This document shows, piece by piece, positions 33,085 through 43,000 of a DNA stretch of 64,000 nucleotides. Location of the stretch: positions 903,306-967,305 of the forward strand of contig NZ_CP071867.1 of assembly GCF_028751545.1 (NCBI RefSeq), read 5' to 3'. The notes under the pieces were generated by a model. It ran no database searches. It worked only from the letters and a program-made list of their open reading frames with translations, and was not told the origin of the DNA. Numbering within the stretch: position 1 is the stretch's first letter; each line of letters begins with the position of its first letter. The position numbers were made by a program, and so were the translations under genes. Origin of the DNA: Gilliamella sp. B3022. Its GTDB lineage: Bacteria > Pseudomonadota > Gammaproteobacteria > Enterobacterales > Orbaceae.

Positions 33085-34254
33085 ATGCAAAAGTACTTAA
33101 ATTATTCACTAGATTGGCTTAAAAAGCACGGTGCAGAACATACTGCTAAAGAAATCTGTCAACAACCTAAAATTTGGCGTGATTTACTACAGTTAATTGA
33201 TCGAAACAGAACCCAACTACAAACATTTTTAAAACCTTTGCTGTCTGATCCGAGTTTAGAAATTATTTTGACTGGAGCTGGATCATCGGCTTTTGGTGGT
33301 GTTGCTCTTGCTCCGTGGTTAAGGGAGCATACTCATCGAAACGTGCATGCCTATGGCACAACGGAAATTGTTGCTGACCCACTACAATATTTTTCACCAA
33401 ATAAAAAAACGTTAATGGTGTCATTTGCTCGTTCGGGAAATAGTCCTGAAAGTGTGGCAACGGTTAAATTAGCCGATCAATTAATTTCTGATTGTTATCA
33501 CTTATTTTTAATATGTAACCCAAACTGTGCTTTAATCGATTATGCAACATCTAACAATTCATCAAATCGTATTCTTCAACTAGTCATGCCAGAAGGAGCT
33601 CATGATTTAGGTTTTGCTATGACCTCAAGTATTAGTAGTATGATGCTTGCAGCATTACTCCTTTTAGGAAATATTGATCATGTGATGGCACATAAGGCTG
33701 TAATGGAAATTGCTCGTGTCTGTGAACAAAAAATAGAAAGTTGGCAGCAAATAACTAAACAATTAGCACATAAAAACCATGAAAGAGTTATTTATATCGG
33801 TAGTAGCTGTTTTATTGGTGTCGCTCAAGAGTCTGCATTAAAAATTCTTGAACTAACAGCGGGTAAAATAGTTTCTCGATTTGATTCAATTTTAGGTTTA
33901 CGTCATGGTCCTAAATTTATGATTAATTCACAAAGTTTAGTTGTTTGCTTCTTCACTAATGAACATTATACACATCAATATGATACTGATTTATTTAATG
34001 AATTAATTAATGACCATATCGCAACCGATGTGTTTGTATTATGCGGAAAAAGTAGCAGTAATAAACAAAATATACTTACAGTAAATGGAGATTATTCAGA
34101 TTGCTGGCTCATCTTCCCATACCTTATTTTTTCCCAAATGCTTGCATTTGAAAAATCATTAAATAATGGTTTAACACCTGATAATCCTTGTCCAACAGGT
34201 GAAGTTAATCGAGTAGTAAAAGGCGTTACTATTTACCCATTTAATCAAATTTAG
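33085..34254 (+). CDS. agaS: AgaS-family SIS-domain sugar-phosphate deaminase/isomerase
   Basis: A 389-aa protein with two SIS domains. The N-terminal one has LTGAGSSAFGG and VSFARSGNSPESVATV; the second has IYIGSSCFIGVAQESALKIL and the EGAHDLGFAMTSS region. This pattern and length match AgaS, which deaminates galactosamine-6-phosphate to tagatose-6-phosphate. It is the first enzyme after the regulator and is followed by the four PTS genes. The tagatose-6-phosphate it would make has no intact downstream enzyme in this window. Confidence 0.85.
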   Translation: MQKYLNYSLDWLKKHGAEHTAKEICQQPKIWRDLLQLIDRNRTQLQTFLKPLLSDPSLEIILTGAGSSAFGGVALAPWLREHTHRNVHAYGTTEIVADPLQYFSPNKKTLMVSFARSGNSPESVATVKLADQLISDCYHLFLICNPNCALIDYATSNNSSNRILQLVMPEGAHDLGFAMTSSISSMMLAALLLLGNIDHVMAHKAVMEIARVCEQKIESWQQITKQLAHKNHERVIYIGSSCFIGVAQESALKILELTAGKIVSRFDSILGLRHGPKFMINSQSLVVCFFTNEHYTHQYDTDLFNELINDHIATDVFVLCGKSSSNKQNILTVNGDYSDCWLIFPYLIFSQMLAFEKSLNNGLTPDNPCPTGEVNRVVKGVTIYPFNQI

Positions 34255-34291
34255 GGTATCCAATTATCACAAAACAAAGGATGTAAAACGT

Positions 34292-34774
34292 ATGAACATT
34301 CCGAATATTCTTATGACGCGCATTGATAATCGCTTAGTTCATGGTCAAGTTGGGGTGACTTGGGTCAATGCACTTGGAGCTAATTTATTATTAGTTGCTA
34401 ATGATAATGCAGCACAAGATCCTGTACAACAAAATCTTATGGATATGGTTATTGCAGAGAGAATACAAACCCGTTACTTCACTTTACAAAAAACCATCGA
34501 CATTATTGGGAAAGCAGCCGAACGACAAAAAATATTTATTGTTTGTAAAACACCACATGATGTTTTAACTCTCGTTAAAGGAGGCGTACCAATCAAATTT
34601 GTTAATGTAGGTAATATGCATTTTTCAGAAGGAAAAAAACAAATTCATAAAACAGTATCTATTGATGAAGAAGATATAGCTGCTTTTAAAGAACTTGAAA
34701 AATTAGGTGTAAAATGTGAGATTCGCCGTGTGCCAGATGAAGCTGGTCAAAAAATAATAGATCTACTTGATTAA
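34292..34774 (+). CDS. Mannose/aga-family PTS enzyme IIB
   Basis: A 160-aa cytoplasmic IIB domain. The phosphoacceptor is His17 in MTRIDNRLVHGQVGVTW, the hallmark of mannose-family IIB proteins. It passes phosphate from IIA to the incoming sugar. The order IIB-IIC-IID-IIA behind agaS resembles agaVWEF or agaBCD operons, so the sugar is likely GalNAc or galactosamine. The B versus V assignment cannot be made from sequence alone. Confidence 0.88.
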   Translation: MNIPNILMTRIDNRLVHGQVGVTWVNALGANLLLVANDNAAQDPVQQNLMDMVIAERIQTRYFTLQKTIDIIGKAAERQKIFIVCKTPHDVLTLVKGGVPIKFVNVGNMHFSEGKKQIHKTVSIDEEDIAAFKELEKLGVKCEIRRVPDEAGQKIIDLLD

Positions 34775-34794
34775 TCCTAATACGGGAGCAAACT

Positions 34795-35577
34795 ATGGTA
34801 ATCGATGCAATATTAATTGGACTACTAGCAGGTATTGCTGGTGTAGATTTATTTGATGGGCTAACTCATTTACATAGACCTATTGTAATTGGTCCTTTAG
34901 TTGGATTGATCTTAGGTGATATAAAAACAGGGTTATATGTTGGAGGTTCATTAGAGCTAGTTTGGATGGGAATGGTACCATTAGCAGGAGCGCAACCACC
35001 TAATGTTGTCATTGGCGGAGTAATTGGTACAAGTTTTGCAATTTTAACTCATGCCGATCCTAAAGTTGCCATTGGTATTGCCGTACCATTTGCTATAACG
35101 GTACAAGGTTGCATTACTATCTTATTTACCATCTATTCACCAATGATGCACAAATGTGATCGCTATGTTGATCAACTTAATTTTAAAGGTATTGAATGTG
35201 TCAATTATCTTGGCATGATTATCCTGTTTTGCTTTTATTTTATTGTCGCATTTTTACCAATTTACTTTGGCGCTGATATGGCAACAGATTTAGTAAAAAA
35301 ATCACCACAATGGTTACTTGATGGATTGAGCATTGCTGGTGGGATGATGCCCGCAATCGGTTTTGCTATGTTAATGAAAATTATGATGAAAAAAACATAT
35401 ATTGCTTATTTCATTCTAGGTTTTCTTAGTGTGACATACCTTAACTTACCAATTTTAGCAATTGCATTAGGTGCTTTAGCAATAGCGATGATTGATTTCT
35501 TTAATGATAGCCAAGTCAATAACGATAATAACAAATCAGTACAGGCAAGTTCTGTAGAGGTGGAAAATGGTATTTAA
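34795..35577 (+). CDS. Mannose/aga-family PTS enzyme IIC
   Basis: A 260-aa integral membrane IIC subunit, with hydrophobic helices and the family motifs GIAGVDLFDGLTHLHRPIVI and PLVGLILGDIKTGLYVGGSLEL. It forms the sugar channel with IID. Its end overlaps the IID start by 11 bases. Confidence 0.88.
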   Translation: MVIDAILIGLLAGIAGVDLFDGLTHLHRPIVIGPLVGLILGDIKTGLYVGGSLELVWMGMVPLAGAQPPNVVIGGVIGTSFAILTHADPKVAIGIAVPFAITVQGCITILFTIYSPMMHKCDRYVDQLNFKGIECVNYLGMIILFCFYFIVAFLPIYFGADMATDLVKKSPQWLLDGLSIAGGMMPAIGFAMLMKIMMKKTYIAYFILGFLSVTYLNLPILAIALGALAIAMIDFFNDSQVNNDNNKSVQASSVEVENGI

Positions 35578-36463
35578 TGACGAAAATGACAGCAAAATGG
35601 CAGCAAAAGCAGAAAAACGTATGGAACAATCATTGTCAACAAGCAAAGTATCAACTGATACTTATATTGATCAAAGTCAAAATGTAACATTAACTAAAGT
35701 TGACATTAATCGAATGGCATTTCGTTCCTTAGCTTTACAAGCCTCATTTAATTATGAACGTATGCAGGCTGGAGGTTGGCTTTATACTATTTTGCCTGCA
35801 CTACGTAAAATTCATAAAAACTCAGATGACTTAAAAAACTCAATGCATATGCACATGGAGTTTATAAATGTCCATCCGTTTGATGTTACCTTTTTATCTG
35901 GTTTAGTTTTAGCAATGGAAAAAGGTAAAGAAAATATTTCAACAATACGTTCAATTAAAGTTGCTTTAATGGGACCTTTAGGTGGTATTGGAGATGCACT
36001 ATTTTGGTTAACATTGTTACCTATTTGTGCTGGAATTGGTGCTTCATTAGCACTAGAAGGTAGTTTTTTGGGACCAATAATATTTTTATTAATATTTAAT
36101 TTAGTCCATTTCGGATTACGTTTTGGTCTTGCTCATTATGGTTATCATGCTGGTACTAGCGCATTACCTTTATTAAAAATTCATACAAAACGCATTTCAC
36201 ATGCAGCATCAATCATCGGTATGACAGTTATTGGTGCATTAGTGGCTTCTTATGTACATCTATCCACACCATTAGAGATCAATGCTGGTAAAGCACATAT
36301 TGCTCTACAAGCCGACGTATTAGATAAACTCATGCCAAATTTATTACCGTTAGGATTTACATTATTTGTCTATTATTTAATGAAACGTAATTTCTCGCCT
36401 GTAAAATTAATCGGTTTAACAGTGGTAATTGGCATATTTGGTAAATTAGTTGGTTACTTATAG
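35567..36463 (+). CDS. Mannose/aga-family PTS enzyme IID
   Basis: A 298-aa membrane IID subunit. The typical AFRSLALQASFNYERMQAGG region near residue 55 and the GPLGGIGDALFWLTLLPI segment are clear. The first 45 residues are polar, longer than the shortest family members, and the reading frame overlaps IIC by 11 bases. It completes the IIC-IID permease. Confidence 0.88.
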   Translation: MVFNDENDSKMAAKAEKRMEQSLSTSKVSTDTYIDQSQNVTLTKVDINRMAFRSLALQASFNYERMQAGGWLYTILPALRKIHKNSDDLKNSMHMHMEFINVHPFDVTFLSGLVLAMEKGKENISTIRSIKVALMGPLGGIGDALFWLTLLPICAGIGASLALEGSFLGPIIFLLIFNLVHFGLRFGLAHYGYHAGTSALPLLKIHTKRISHAASIIGMTVIGALVASYVHLSTPLEINAGKAHIALQADVLDKLMPNLLPLGFTLFVYYLMKRNFSPVKLIGLTVVIGIFGKLVGYL

Positions 36464-36472
36464 AGGTTGATT

Positions 36473-36910
36473 ATGTTAGGTGTTATTTTAACAGGTCATG
36501 GTGGCTTTGCCACTGGTCTTTATGAAGCTGTAGTACAAATCATTGGAAAACAAGCACAGTTTACTGCGATTAACTTCCCAGATGGGATGAGTACTAAGAT
36601 ACTAGAACAACAACTCACTGATGCCTTAAAAAAGTGTGATAAAGGTGATGGTGTAATATTTTTTACTGATATCTTAGGAGGCACTCCATTTCAATTAGCC
36701 GCACGGTTAAACTATCAATTTAATCATGTTGAGATAATTAGTGGTACAAATTTACCAATTTTATTAGAAATGTTATTACAACGTGATGAATTAGATGCTG
36801 AAAATTTTCGTCTGAGAGCATTAGATATTGGTAAATCTAGCATAACCAGCTTATGGAGTGAAAACCACAGAAAATCAATTGATAAAAAGGAATATTCAGA
36901 TGGAATTTGA
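36473..36910 (+). CDS. agaF: Mannose/aga-family PTS enzyme IIA
   Basis: A 145-aa IIA protein with the phosphoacceptor His9 in GVILTGHGGFATGL and the FFTDILGGTPFQLAA motif. I choose the ATG at 36473 because AGAGG lies six bases upstream; a TTG at 36467 would add two residues. It receives phosphate from HPr. It is the last intact gene of the operon; an agaA remnant follows directly. Confidence 0.88.
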   Translation: MLGVILTGHGGFATGLYEAVVQIIGKQAQFTAINFPDGMSTKILEQQLTDALKKCDKGDGVIFFTDILGGTPFQLAARLNYQFNHVEIISGTNLPILLEMLLQRDELDAENFRLRALDIGKSSITSLWSENHRKSIDKKEYSDGI

Positions 36911-37717
36911 AAAAATATAGGCAAGCAAATAAAGTCTGTTCATACAATATCAAAATTTTACCTGCATTAATAGATACCCACATTTTCATGGAGTAATGAA
37001 CGCAGATATAATGGATGCAATACATGAAGCACTTAATACAATGAGCCATTTCTTAGTACAACATGGTATTGGTGCGTTTTTAGCTACGACTGTTACAGAA
37101 AGTCAATCAGAGTCATGATTGGGCATACTAATGCAGACTATCAAACAACAAAAGCGGAACTACTTGCTGGTGCCAGTGGGGTTGTGCACTGTTATAACGG
37201 CATGTCAGGATTGCATCATCGTAATCCAGTTGTAGTTGGTGTAGCACTAACAATTGATAATTGCCAAACTCAAATTATCATAGATGGTCATCATGTACAT
37301 CCTGCCGCAGTTAATATCTCTTATAAATGTTGTGGCAAAAACTTACTATTAATTAGCAATGCAATGAGAGCAACAGGGATGTCTGATGGTAATTATTAAT
37401 TAGGCAAATTAAAAGTACATCTCCAAAATGATGTTGTACGTACAAAAGATGGAGGGCTAGCGGGAAGTACTTTAACAATAAATTGTGGAGTTAATAATCT
37501 TGCTAATTATGCGAAGATTTCATTTGAACAAGCATGGTAACATGGTAGTTCTTATCCAGCAAAAGCATTAGGCATAGATCATTACTTGGGTGATATTGCC
37601 ATAGGAAAACAAGCTAATCTAGTACTTTTAAATGCGAATAATCAACTATTGGCAACTATAGTAAATGGCAAGATTGTTTATCGAACATCAGTAGATGTTA
37701 ACGATATTTTGATTTAA
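36911..37717 (+). pseudogene. agaA: Broken N-acetylgalactosamine/glucosamine-6-phosphate deacetylase
   Basis: Fragments of a NagA/AgaA-type deacetylase lie in different frames. LPALIDTH comes first, then, after a frameshift, MDAIHEALNTMSHFLVQHGI and AFLATTVTES up to a stop. A large internal deletion follows, then IGHTNADYQTTKAELLAGAS and GVVHCYNGMSGLHHRNPVVV, a TAA near 37397, and in the same frame GGLAGSTLTINCGVNNL with a further TAG and the tail NANNQLLATIVNGKIVY. At least one frameshift, two stops and a deletion make it non-functional. Without it this locus could not deacetylate imported N-acetyl sugars. Confidence 0.85.
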
Positions 37718-37779
37718 AAATCCATAAAAATTTTTTCATCAAAGTAAGAATCAACGATGTTCTTTTCTTAGGAATAAAA

Positions 37780-38610
37780 ATGTTTATCAAATCAATTTTC
37801 ATCACTTTTATAGTATTATTAGAATGTATAAGTACTATTACTGATGCTGACTTAATCAAAATTATGTCATTTGATACTCATCATAGTGAAAAGCATGATG
37901 GAAGGATTAGCACGGCAAGCATTGCCAATATAATCATCACAGAAAGAGCTGATATTATTGTATTGTAAGAAGTTGATGATAAAACCAACGAACCAACAAT
38001 GTTGATCAATTGGCTCAAATAGTAAAACTAGTTCACTTAAAGTATTATAAATTTAATGCATTTTTCGATTATGATGGTGGACAATATGGCATAGGAATTA
38101 TGAGTCGTTACCCTATCATTGATTCATATAATATCTCTTTACCAAAAGGTTCAGAACCAAAGACTGCTTTGATGACAACAGTAAATATTAATGGAAAAAA
38201 TCTCAATGTTATAGGAGTACATCTCTATCGCTCATTTGAAGAAAGGACATTACAACCCAAAGCCATTATTGACTATGTTCAGTCATCAACATTACCACTA
38301 ATAGTGGCGGGCGATTTTAATACCACTCCAACCAACAGTTCACCGACTAAATACATGAATTCAAACATTGATCATAGTAAAGATAACACACTCATTCAAT
38401 ATTTGACTTCACATTGGAACCAATTAGAAAAAATGATAAATAAAATCTTATTTCCATCAAGAACTTTGTGGGATAAAGATGGAGAAAGACAAGTAGAAAT
38501 CGATCATACCTTTATCAAAAATTTGGATATTAACAATGTAAAAGCACACTACCTAATTGAAAAAAATTGTAAGTGATCACCGACCACTTATAACAGAAAT
38601 ATTATGGTGA
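37780..38610 (+). pseudogene. Broken exported endonuclease/exonuclease/phosphatase-family protein
   Basis: An N-terminal signal-like segment (MFIKSIFITFIVLLECISTI) leads into LIKIMSFDTHHSEKHDGRIS and ADIIVL, the first EEP-family motif. A TAA then replaces the Gln expected before EVD. After a frameshift near 38000 the frame continues with GIGIMSRYPIID, GVHLYRSFEERT and AGDFNTTPTN, catalytic EEP motifs. The last motif SDHRPLITEI is reached only by shifting frame at an A7 run (38560-38566), ending at 38610. Three lesions make it a pseudogene. The substrate is unknown; a phosphodiesterase is likely. Confidence 0.85.
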
Positions 38611-38645
38611 TATTATCTCTTTAAAAGTGAATTAAGAGGTTTTTT

Positions 38646-39893
38646 ATGAGGAAATTAAAAATAATATTAGCTTTGTCTTTTGTTTTATCTTTCTCTGTAC
38701 AAGCAATAGAAACATTAGATAAGTATACCTTAGAACAAGTAATCGTATTTAGCCGACATGGTTTAAGAGCGCCACTTTCCAGTCCAACAAGTACACTTGG
38801 TAAAATTACACCAAATCAATGGCCACAATGGGATACACCTGCAAGTTATTTAACTGCTCGAGGAGGGGTACTAGAAAGTTATTTTGGTCATTACTTTAGT
38901 GAATGGTTTATTGATAATAAACTTTTAACTGGAAATACCTGCCCAAGTGAACATGAAGTGTATATTTACACCAACAGTTTACAACGTACTATCGCTACCG
39001 GTCAGTACTTTACGGTTGGAGCTTTTCCAGGTTGTATTATCCCAATTATGCATAAGGAAAAATTAGGTACCATGGATCCCGTATTTTTTCCTGTAATTCG
39101 TGATGATAACCCTAAGTTTAAAAAAATGGCAATCATTTCAATCAACCAAACAGCTAATGAAAAAGGTATTGAAGGGTTAAATCAAAAACTGAATCAAACT
39201 TATCAAGATCTGTCTAACATCCTAAATTATACTCAATCAACTAATTGTTTGACCGATAAACAGTGTGATTTTACCAATTTACCAACTCAATTTATTATTG
39301 AAAAAGGTAAGGAGCCCGGCATAACTGGTCCACTTCGAATTGGGACATCAATCGCAGATGCCTTTATTTTACAGTACTATGAAGGCGCACCATTGCAAGA
39401 TATTGCTTGGGGAAAGATCAAAAGCAATCAAAAATTTGAACAATTAGTTTCTATAAAAGAATATTACAATTCAGTTTTATTTGGCGCACCTATTATTGCT
39501 AAACAGGTTGCCGCAAATTTAATTAACTATATTAATCAAGCTTTCTCTGAAAATAATCATACTAAATTTACTCTTTTAGTCGGCCATGATTCTAATGTAG
39601 CATCATTATTATCAGCATTAAAAATTAAATCTTATAAACTGCCGGATCAATTTGAAAAAACGCCAATTGGTGGCAAAATAGTGTTCCAAAAATGGCGAGA
39701 TAATTATAGTGGTAAAACATTGATGAAAATTGAATATTTTTATCAATCAACCGATCAAATCCGAAATCTAACTCAATTAAATCGTAATAATCCACCCCAT
39801 AAAGTAACATTAGCAATGGAAAATTGTCCAATTGACACAATGGGTTTTTGTTCGTTTTCAATCTTTAAAAAATTCATAAGCAATATAAATTAA
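38646..39893 (+). CDS. agp: Periplasmic glucose-1-phosphatase (histidine acid phosphatase)
   Basis: A 415-aa exported phosphatase. The signal peptide (MRKLKIILALSFVLSFSVQA) is followed by the catalytic RHG motif (Arg37-His38 in FSRHGLRAPL), NSLQRTIATGQYF and the distal HD motif in LVGHDSNVASLL. Its length and full-length pattern (PNQWPQWDTPASYLTARGGV, TPIGGKIVFQKW) match E. coli Agp (413 aa), which hydrolyses glucose-1-phosphate and has some phytase activity. It is intact while both its flanks are pseudogenes. A long inverted repeat at 39908-39952 follows it. Confidence 0.92.
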   Translation: MRKLKIILALSFVLSFSVQAIETLDKYTLEQVIVFSRHGLRAPLSSPTSTLGKITPNQWPQWDTPASYLTARGGVLESYFGHYFSEWFIDNKLLTGNTCPSEHEVYIYTNSLQRTIATGQYFTVGAFPGCIIPIMHKEKLGTMDPVFFPVIRDDNPKFKKMAIISINQTANEKGIEGLNQKLNQTYQDLSNILNYTQSTNCLTDKQCDFTNLPTQFIIEKGKEPGITGPLRIGTSIADAFILQYYEGAPLQDIAWGKIKSNQKFEQLVSIKEYYNSVLFGAPIIAKQVAANLINYINQAFSENNHTKFTLLVGHDSNVASLLSALKIKSYKLPDQFEKTPIGGKIVFQKWRDNYSGKTLMKIEYFYQSTDQIRNLTQLNRNNPPHKVTLAMENCPIDTMGFCSFSIFKKFISNIN

Positions 39894-39907
39894 TAATGTC
39901 TAAATCC

Positions 39908-39952
39908 GTTGATAATATATTCAAATTAAGTAAAATTGAATGTATTATCAAC
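39908..39952 (+). terminator. Inverted repeat after agp
   Basis: GTTGATAATA (39908-39917) pairs with TATTATCAAC (39943-39952), and inner bases extend the stem. There is no T run, so it is a weak terminator or an RNA-stabilising hairpin. Confidence 0.45.
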
Positions 39953-40026
39953 AATTATGTGACAACAATATTTTCGGATACAAAGGTTACTCACATAAAG
40001 CAATAGATAACTTTATCAATTATATT

Positions 40027-40678
40027 TTATAAATTACTTTTCAATATTACAAAATCATTCATGTTTAATTTTTTAATTAAACGCTCGCCAAAAGAATAAA
40101 TATCTACCATACAATTATCACCAAGTGAATTAGTAGAGTTTACACTAATAATTTGACAATGCCATTAAATGCAGATTCAATCCCCACTTTAGAATCTTCA
40201 AAAACAATACACTTATCAGAAGGTAATCCGAGTAAATTTGCTTCTTGTAAATAACCATCAGGATCTGGCTTAGTATTAATCACCATTTCACAGGTAATAA
40301 AAACTTTTGGTTTAGCTACATTAAGAAAGCCAAAACGAGGATCAGCAACTTTTTTGAACCTGAGGTTACAATTCCCAAGGAATATTAAGTGAAAATAATT
40401 GGCGTAAGAAATAACTAGCGCCAGATATTTGTGGTTAATATCTTTCACATCTTGAGCCTCTAATTGTTCCATCCAACGATACTCTTACTTGATAAAACTT
40501 TCTTATTTATTAGGCAAGAATAATTTTATGTTATCGATAGCTTTACGACCATGAATAGTTTCTAATACATATGAATGATTAAATTTATGACGATAAGCTA
40601 ATACTAACCAGCAACGCTCAACTGCTGGTAATGAATTGACTAATATCCCATCTAAAACAAATACCCTTTGTTTGCGTA
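40027..40678 (-). pseudogene. Broken HAD-family sugar phosphatase
   Basis: Read on the minus strand, the N-terminal piece RVFVLDGILVNSLPAVERCW is the HAD motif-I region (DGTLVDS in intact members). HGRKAIDNIKLFLP then runs into a stop. A second piece (40140-40472) holds NTKPDPDGYLQEANLLGLPS and CIVFEDSKVGIESAFNG, the HAD motifs III and IV. A third frame continues with NSTNSLGDNCMVDIYSFGER to a TAA at 40027-40029. The total length matches an intact protein of about 215 aa, so several small lesions and no large deletion are present. It ends the decayed downstream part of the galactitol operon. Confidence 0.8.
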
Positions 40679-41039
40679 CTACAATTTCCCAGCACTACCA
40701 CAAATACGAATCTTATCTTTTACAATTTTTTCATAGCTGATTTAGCCGATTGCATATAATGCCTTAGATCATTAGTATCGGGATAAATTTTAAATTCTTG
40801 TTTTAAAATGTCAGAATATGATGATCTAAATGTAACACAAATGGAAAATGATGAATTTACGCTGCATTTTTACAAATATTGATTAAATACTGCGTACCAG
40901 CATAGTGATAAGTGGCGGGTGTTGCTGCATCAATTACAACTTGAATCGTCTCAAGGTAGGTTGTGTATATTAAAAGCGGGCACAGCATATTGTTCTCGCT
41001 GAGCTTTTTAACTTCTCTTGATGTGGAAATAAGATACAT
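40679..41039 (-). pseudogene. gatY: Broken tagatose-bisphosphate aldolase (KbaY/GatY type), internally deleted
   Basis: The minus strand starts MYLISTSREVKKLSENNM and TYLETIQVVIDAATPATYHY, matching the class II aldolase N-terminus (ETIQVVVDAA) with a stretch missing. After a TAA in the middle, FPFVLHLDHHIL keeps the metal-binding HLDHH motif. The sequence then jumps to the far C-terminus, DTNDLRHYMQSAKSAMKK, and after a frameshift IVKDKIRICGSAGKL with a TAG at 40679-40681. Most of the catalytic barrel (about 180 residues) is gone, so the gene is dead. KbaY and GatY cleave tagatose-1,6-bisphosphate. Confidence 0.88.
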
Positions 41040-41104
41040 AATTTATTCCTAATTAACCTTATGATTTATATATTTTTTAAATTTAACTTATTGAACATAA
41101 TTAC

Positions 41105-41947
41105 TCATGTTGAAAACCCTTTCTGTGATTCCATTGTATTTAACATATCCATCGTTATAGCACGTTTCAACATATCATCTATTGATTCATTTTAATGTAA
41201 ACTTACTGCAAAACCAGATAATATGACATCATCACCTGAACCAACGGTATTAACTACGTTAATTCTAAGAATTGTGACTTGATAAAATTGGTTATAACAA
41301 CAAGCAAACGCCTCTTTTTTACCTATCAAAATAATCATGAAAGGAATACCCTCTAACAAAGAATGACTAAGTGCTTTTGTTAATGTATTATTATTACTAT
41401 CATCAATATCCATTTGAATAATTTGTTTTTATTCTTCTTTATTGAGTTTTATTCAATAGGGTTTATGTTTTGAAATGAGCGATGCATGAAACATTTTTTT
41501 AGAAAAACAAGCAAAACAAGAATCTGATATTTAGCAGCTTATTCAATTAAACTTACATAAAAATCGATGGAAAAATCCTGAAATAATGAACCTGAAATGG
41601 TCACAAGGTCTGATTTTTCAAGCAACGTTTGATAGTGTTTTAAAAAAGATTAGCTTCCTGTATATCGAATTCTGGACCCGATTCTAAAATTTCGTTTTGG
41701 TTTCCTACATATAAGATTGCAATACAGTTTCTTGATTTCTGCTTTGTAATATAACAATCATAATCAATGTTATCTTTACCTAATTATATTTGGATATATT
41801 TGAAAATTTAATTTCTCTGGTAACATTAAGTCCTTTACCGCTAGCCGTCTTTTTTACATTAGATACCCGATTAATATCATTAATGATAAATTTATTTAAT
41901 GGGTATGATAAGTTCACCGATGGATTCATCGTAATTGTTAATATCAT
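41105..41947 (-). pseudogene. Broken PfkB-family tagatose-6-phosphate kinase
   Basis: On the minus strand the start [20 protein letters not shown] and [12 protein letters not shown] match LacC-type kinases. [17 protein letters not shown] and SDLVTISGSLFQDFSIDFYV follow, broken by stops, then NVVNTVGSGDDVILSGFAVS. The PfkB motif normally reads GSGDAxxAGF; here the Ala after the catalytic Asp is replaced by Asp. A TAA near 41192 and further frame breaks follow before the natural end MLNTMESQKGFST. The length, about 280 codons, is close to intact members (about 310). It would have phosphorylated tagatose-6-phosphate. Confidence 0.87.
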
Positions 41948-42133
41948 ATTCTCACCTACAAATTAATATTGTTGGGAGGAACAACCATTTTAAATGATCA
42001 ACTTTTTAGATAAGATTCATTTTAAGTAAGTATGCAAACAATACTTAAATAAATAAACTGAAATTCGTTATCTTTAAAAAATTTAGATCCATTAAGTCTA
42101 CTTTAATCTGGTTTCCAATTATCAACAAAAATA

Positions 42134-42907
42134 TTAAACAGCGATTAAGCTAACACCTTGTTTTCTAAATTCTTGCTTATATTTACTATCAACATTGATA
42201 TCTGTAATAATAGTATTAAGCTTATTCAGTGGTAAAACTACATTGATGCCATTTCTTCCAAACTTAGATGAATCTAGTACTGCAATCACCTTTTTTGCGG
42301 TATTAGCCATCACACTGCTGGTTGTGTACCCTTCATTAAAAGTTGTTATTCCTCTTTTTGCATCTATACCATCTGCACCAACAAATAAAATATCAGCAGA
42401 AATGCCCTCTAACGATTGCTCAGCAATTTTTCCATGAAAAGATCGGGTTTTATGCCTAAGTGTCCCACCACACATAAATATCATTATGTCGCTATTATCA
42501 GAGAGTATAAAAGCTGAGGTAAGACTATTTGTTATAACAGTAATATTTTTTAATTTAACCAGCTCTTCGGCTATCAACATGGTGGTACTACCACTATCTA
42601 AAATAATAGTATCGCCTTGTTTAACATGTTTGACTGCTTCAATTGCAATTCGTTTTTTATCTTCAATAAATCGTTGATACCGTTCTTCTAACTGCAACTC
42701 TTTAAAAGACTTTATATCGCTATGATTGATGATTTTTGTTGCGCCACCATGAAATCGTGTTAGCTCACCTTGTTTTTCTAATAATCGAAGATCTGTTCTA
42801 ATTGTGACTTCTGAAACCTCATATTGTTCCGATAAGTCGCTTACTAATACCGTTGCTTGCATATTGAGAAGTTCAATTATCTGTTGACGTCTTTCACTTG
42901 CATTCAT
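42134..42907 (-). CDS. gatR: DeoR-family repressor of the galactitol operon
   Basis: A 257-aa regulator with the DeoR helix-turn-helix (VLVSDLSEQYEVSEVTIRTD, RLLEKQGELTRFHGGA) and sensor domain (ILDSGSTTMLIAEEL, FVGADGIDAKRGITT). I start at the ATG at 42907, preceded by AAAGGAAAT; an upstream ATG at 42973 would add a 22-residue hydrophobic tail with no family support. It lies between gatD and the kinase remnant, and intact GatR is expected to repress the operon. Confidence 0.8.
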   Translation of the reverse strand: MNASERRQQIIELLNMQATVLVSDLSEQYEVSEVTIRTDLRLLEKQGELTRFHGGATKIINHSDIKSFKELQLEERYQRFIEDKKRIAIEAVKHVKQGDTIILDSGSTTMLIAEELVKLKNITVITNSLTSAFILSDNSDIMIFMCGGTLRHKTRSFHGKIAEQSLEGISADILFVGADGIDAKRGITTFNEGYTTSSVMANTAKKVIAVLDSSKFGRNGINVVLPLNKLNTIITDINVDSKYKQEFRKQGVSLIAV

Positions 42908-43000
42908 AATATTTCCTTTTTCGAAAATTATTAAGCAGTGTATAACAAACAAAATCAAAAGATAAGCTTTCATTTTTCATAGCTAATTTGAAACAAACTT

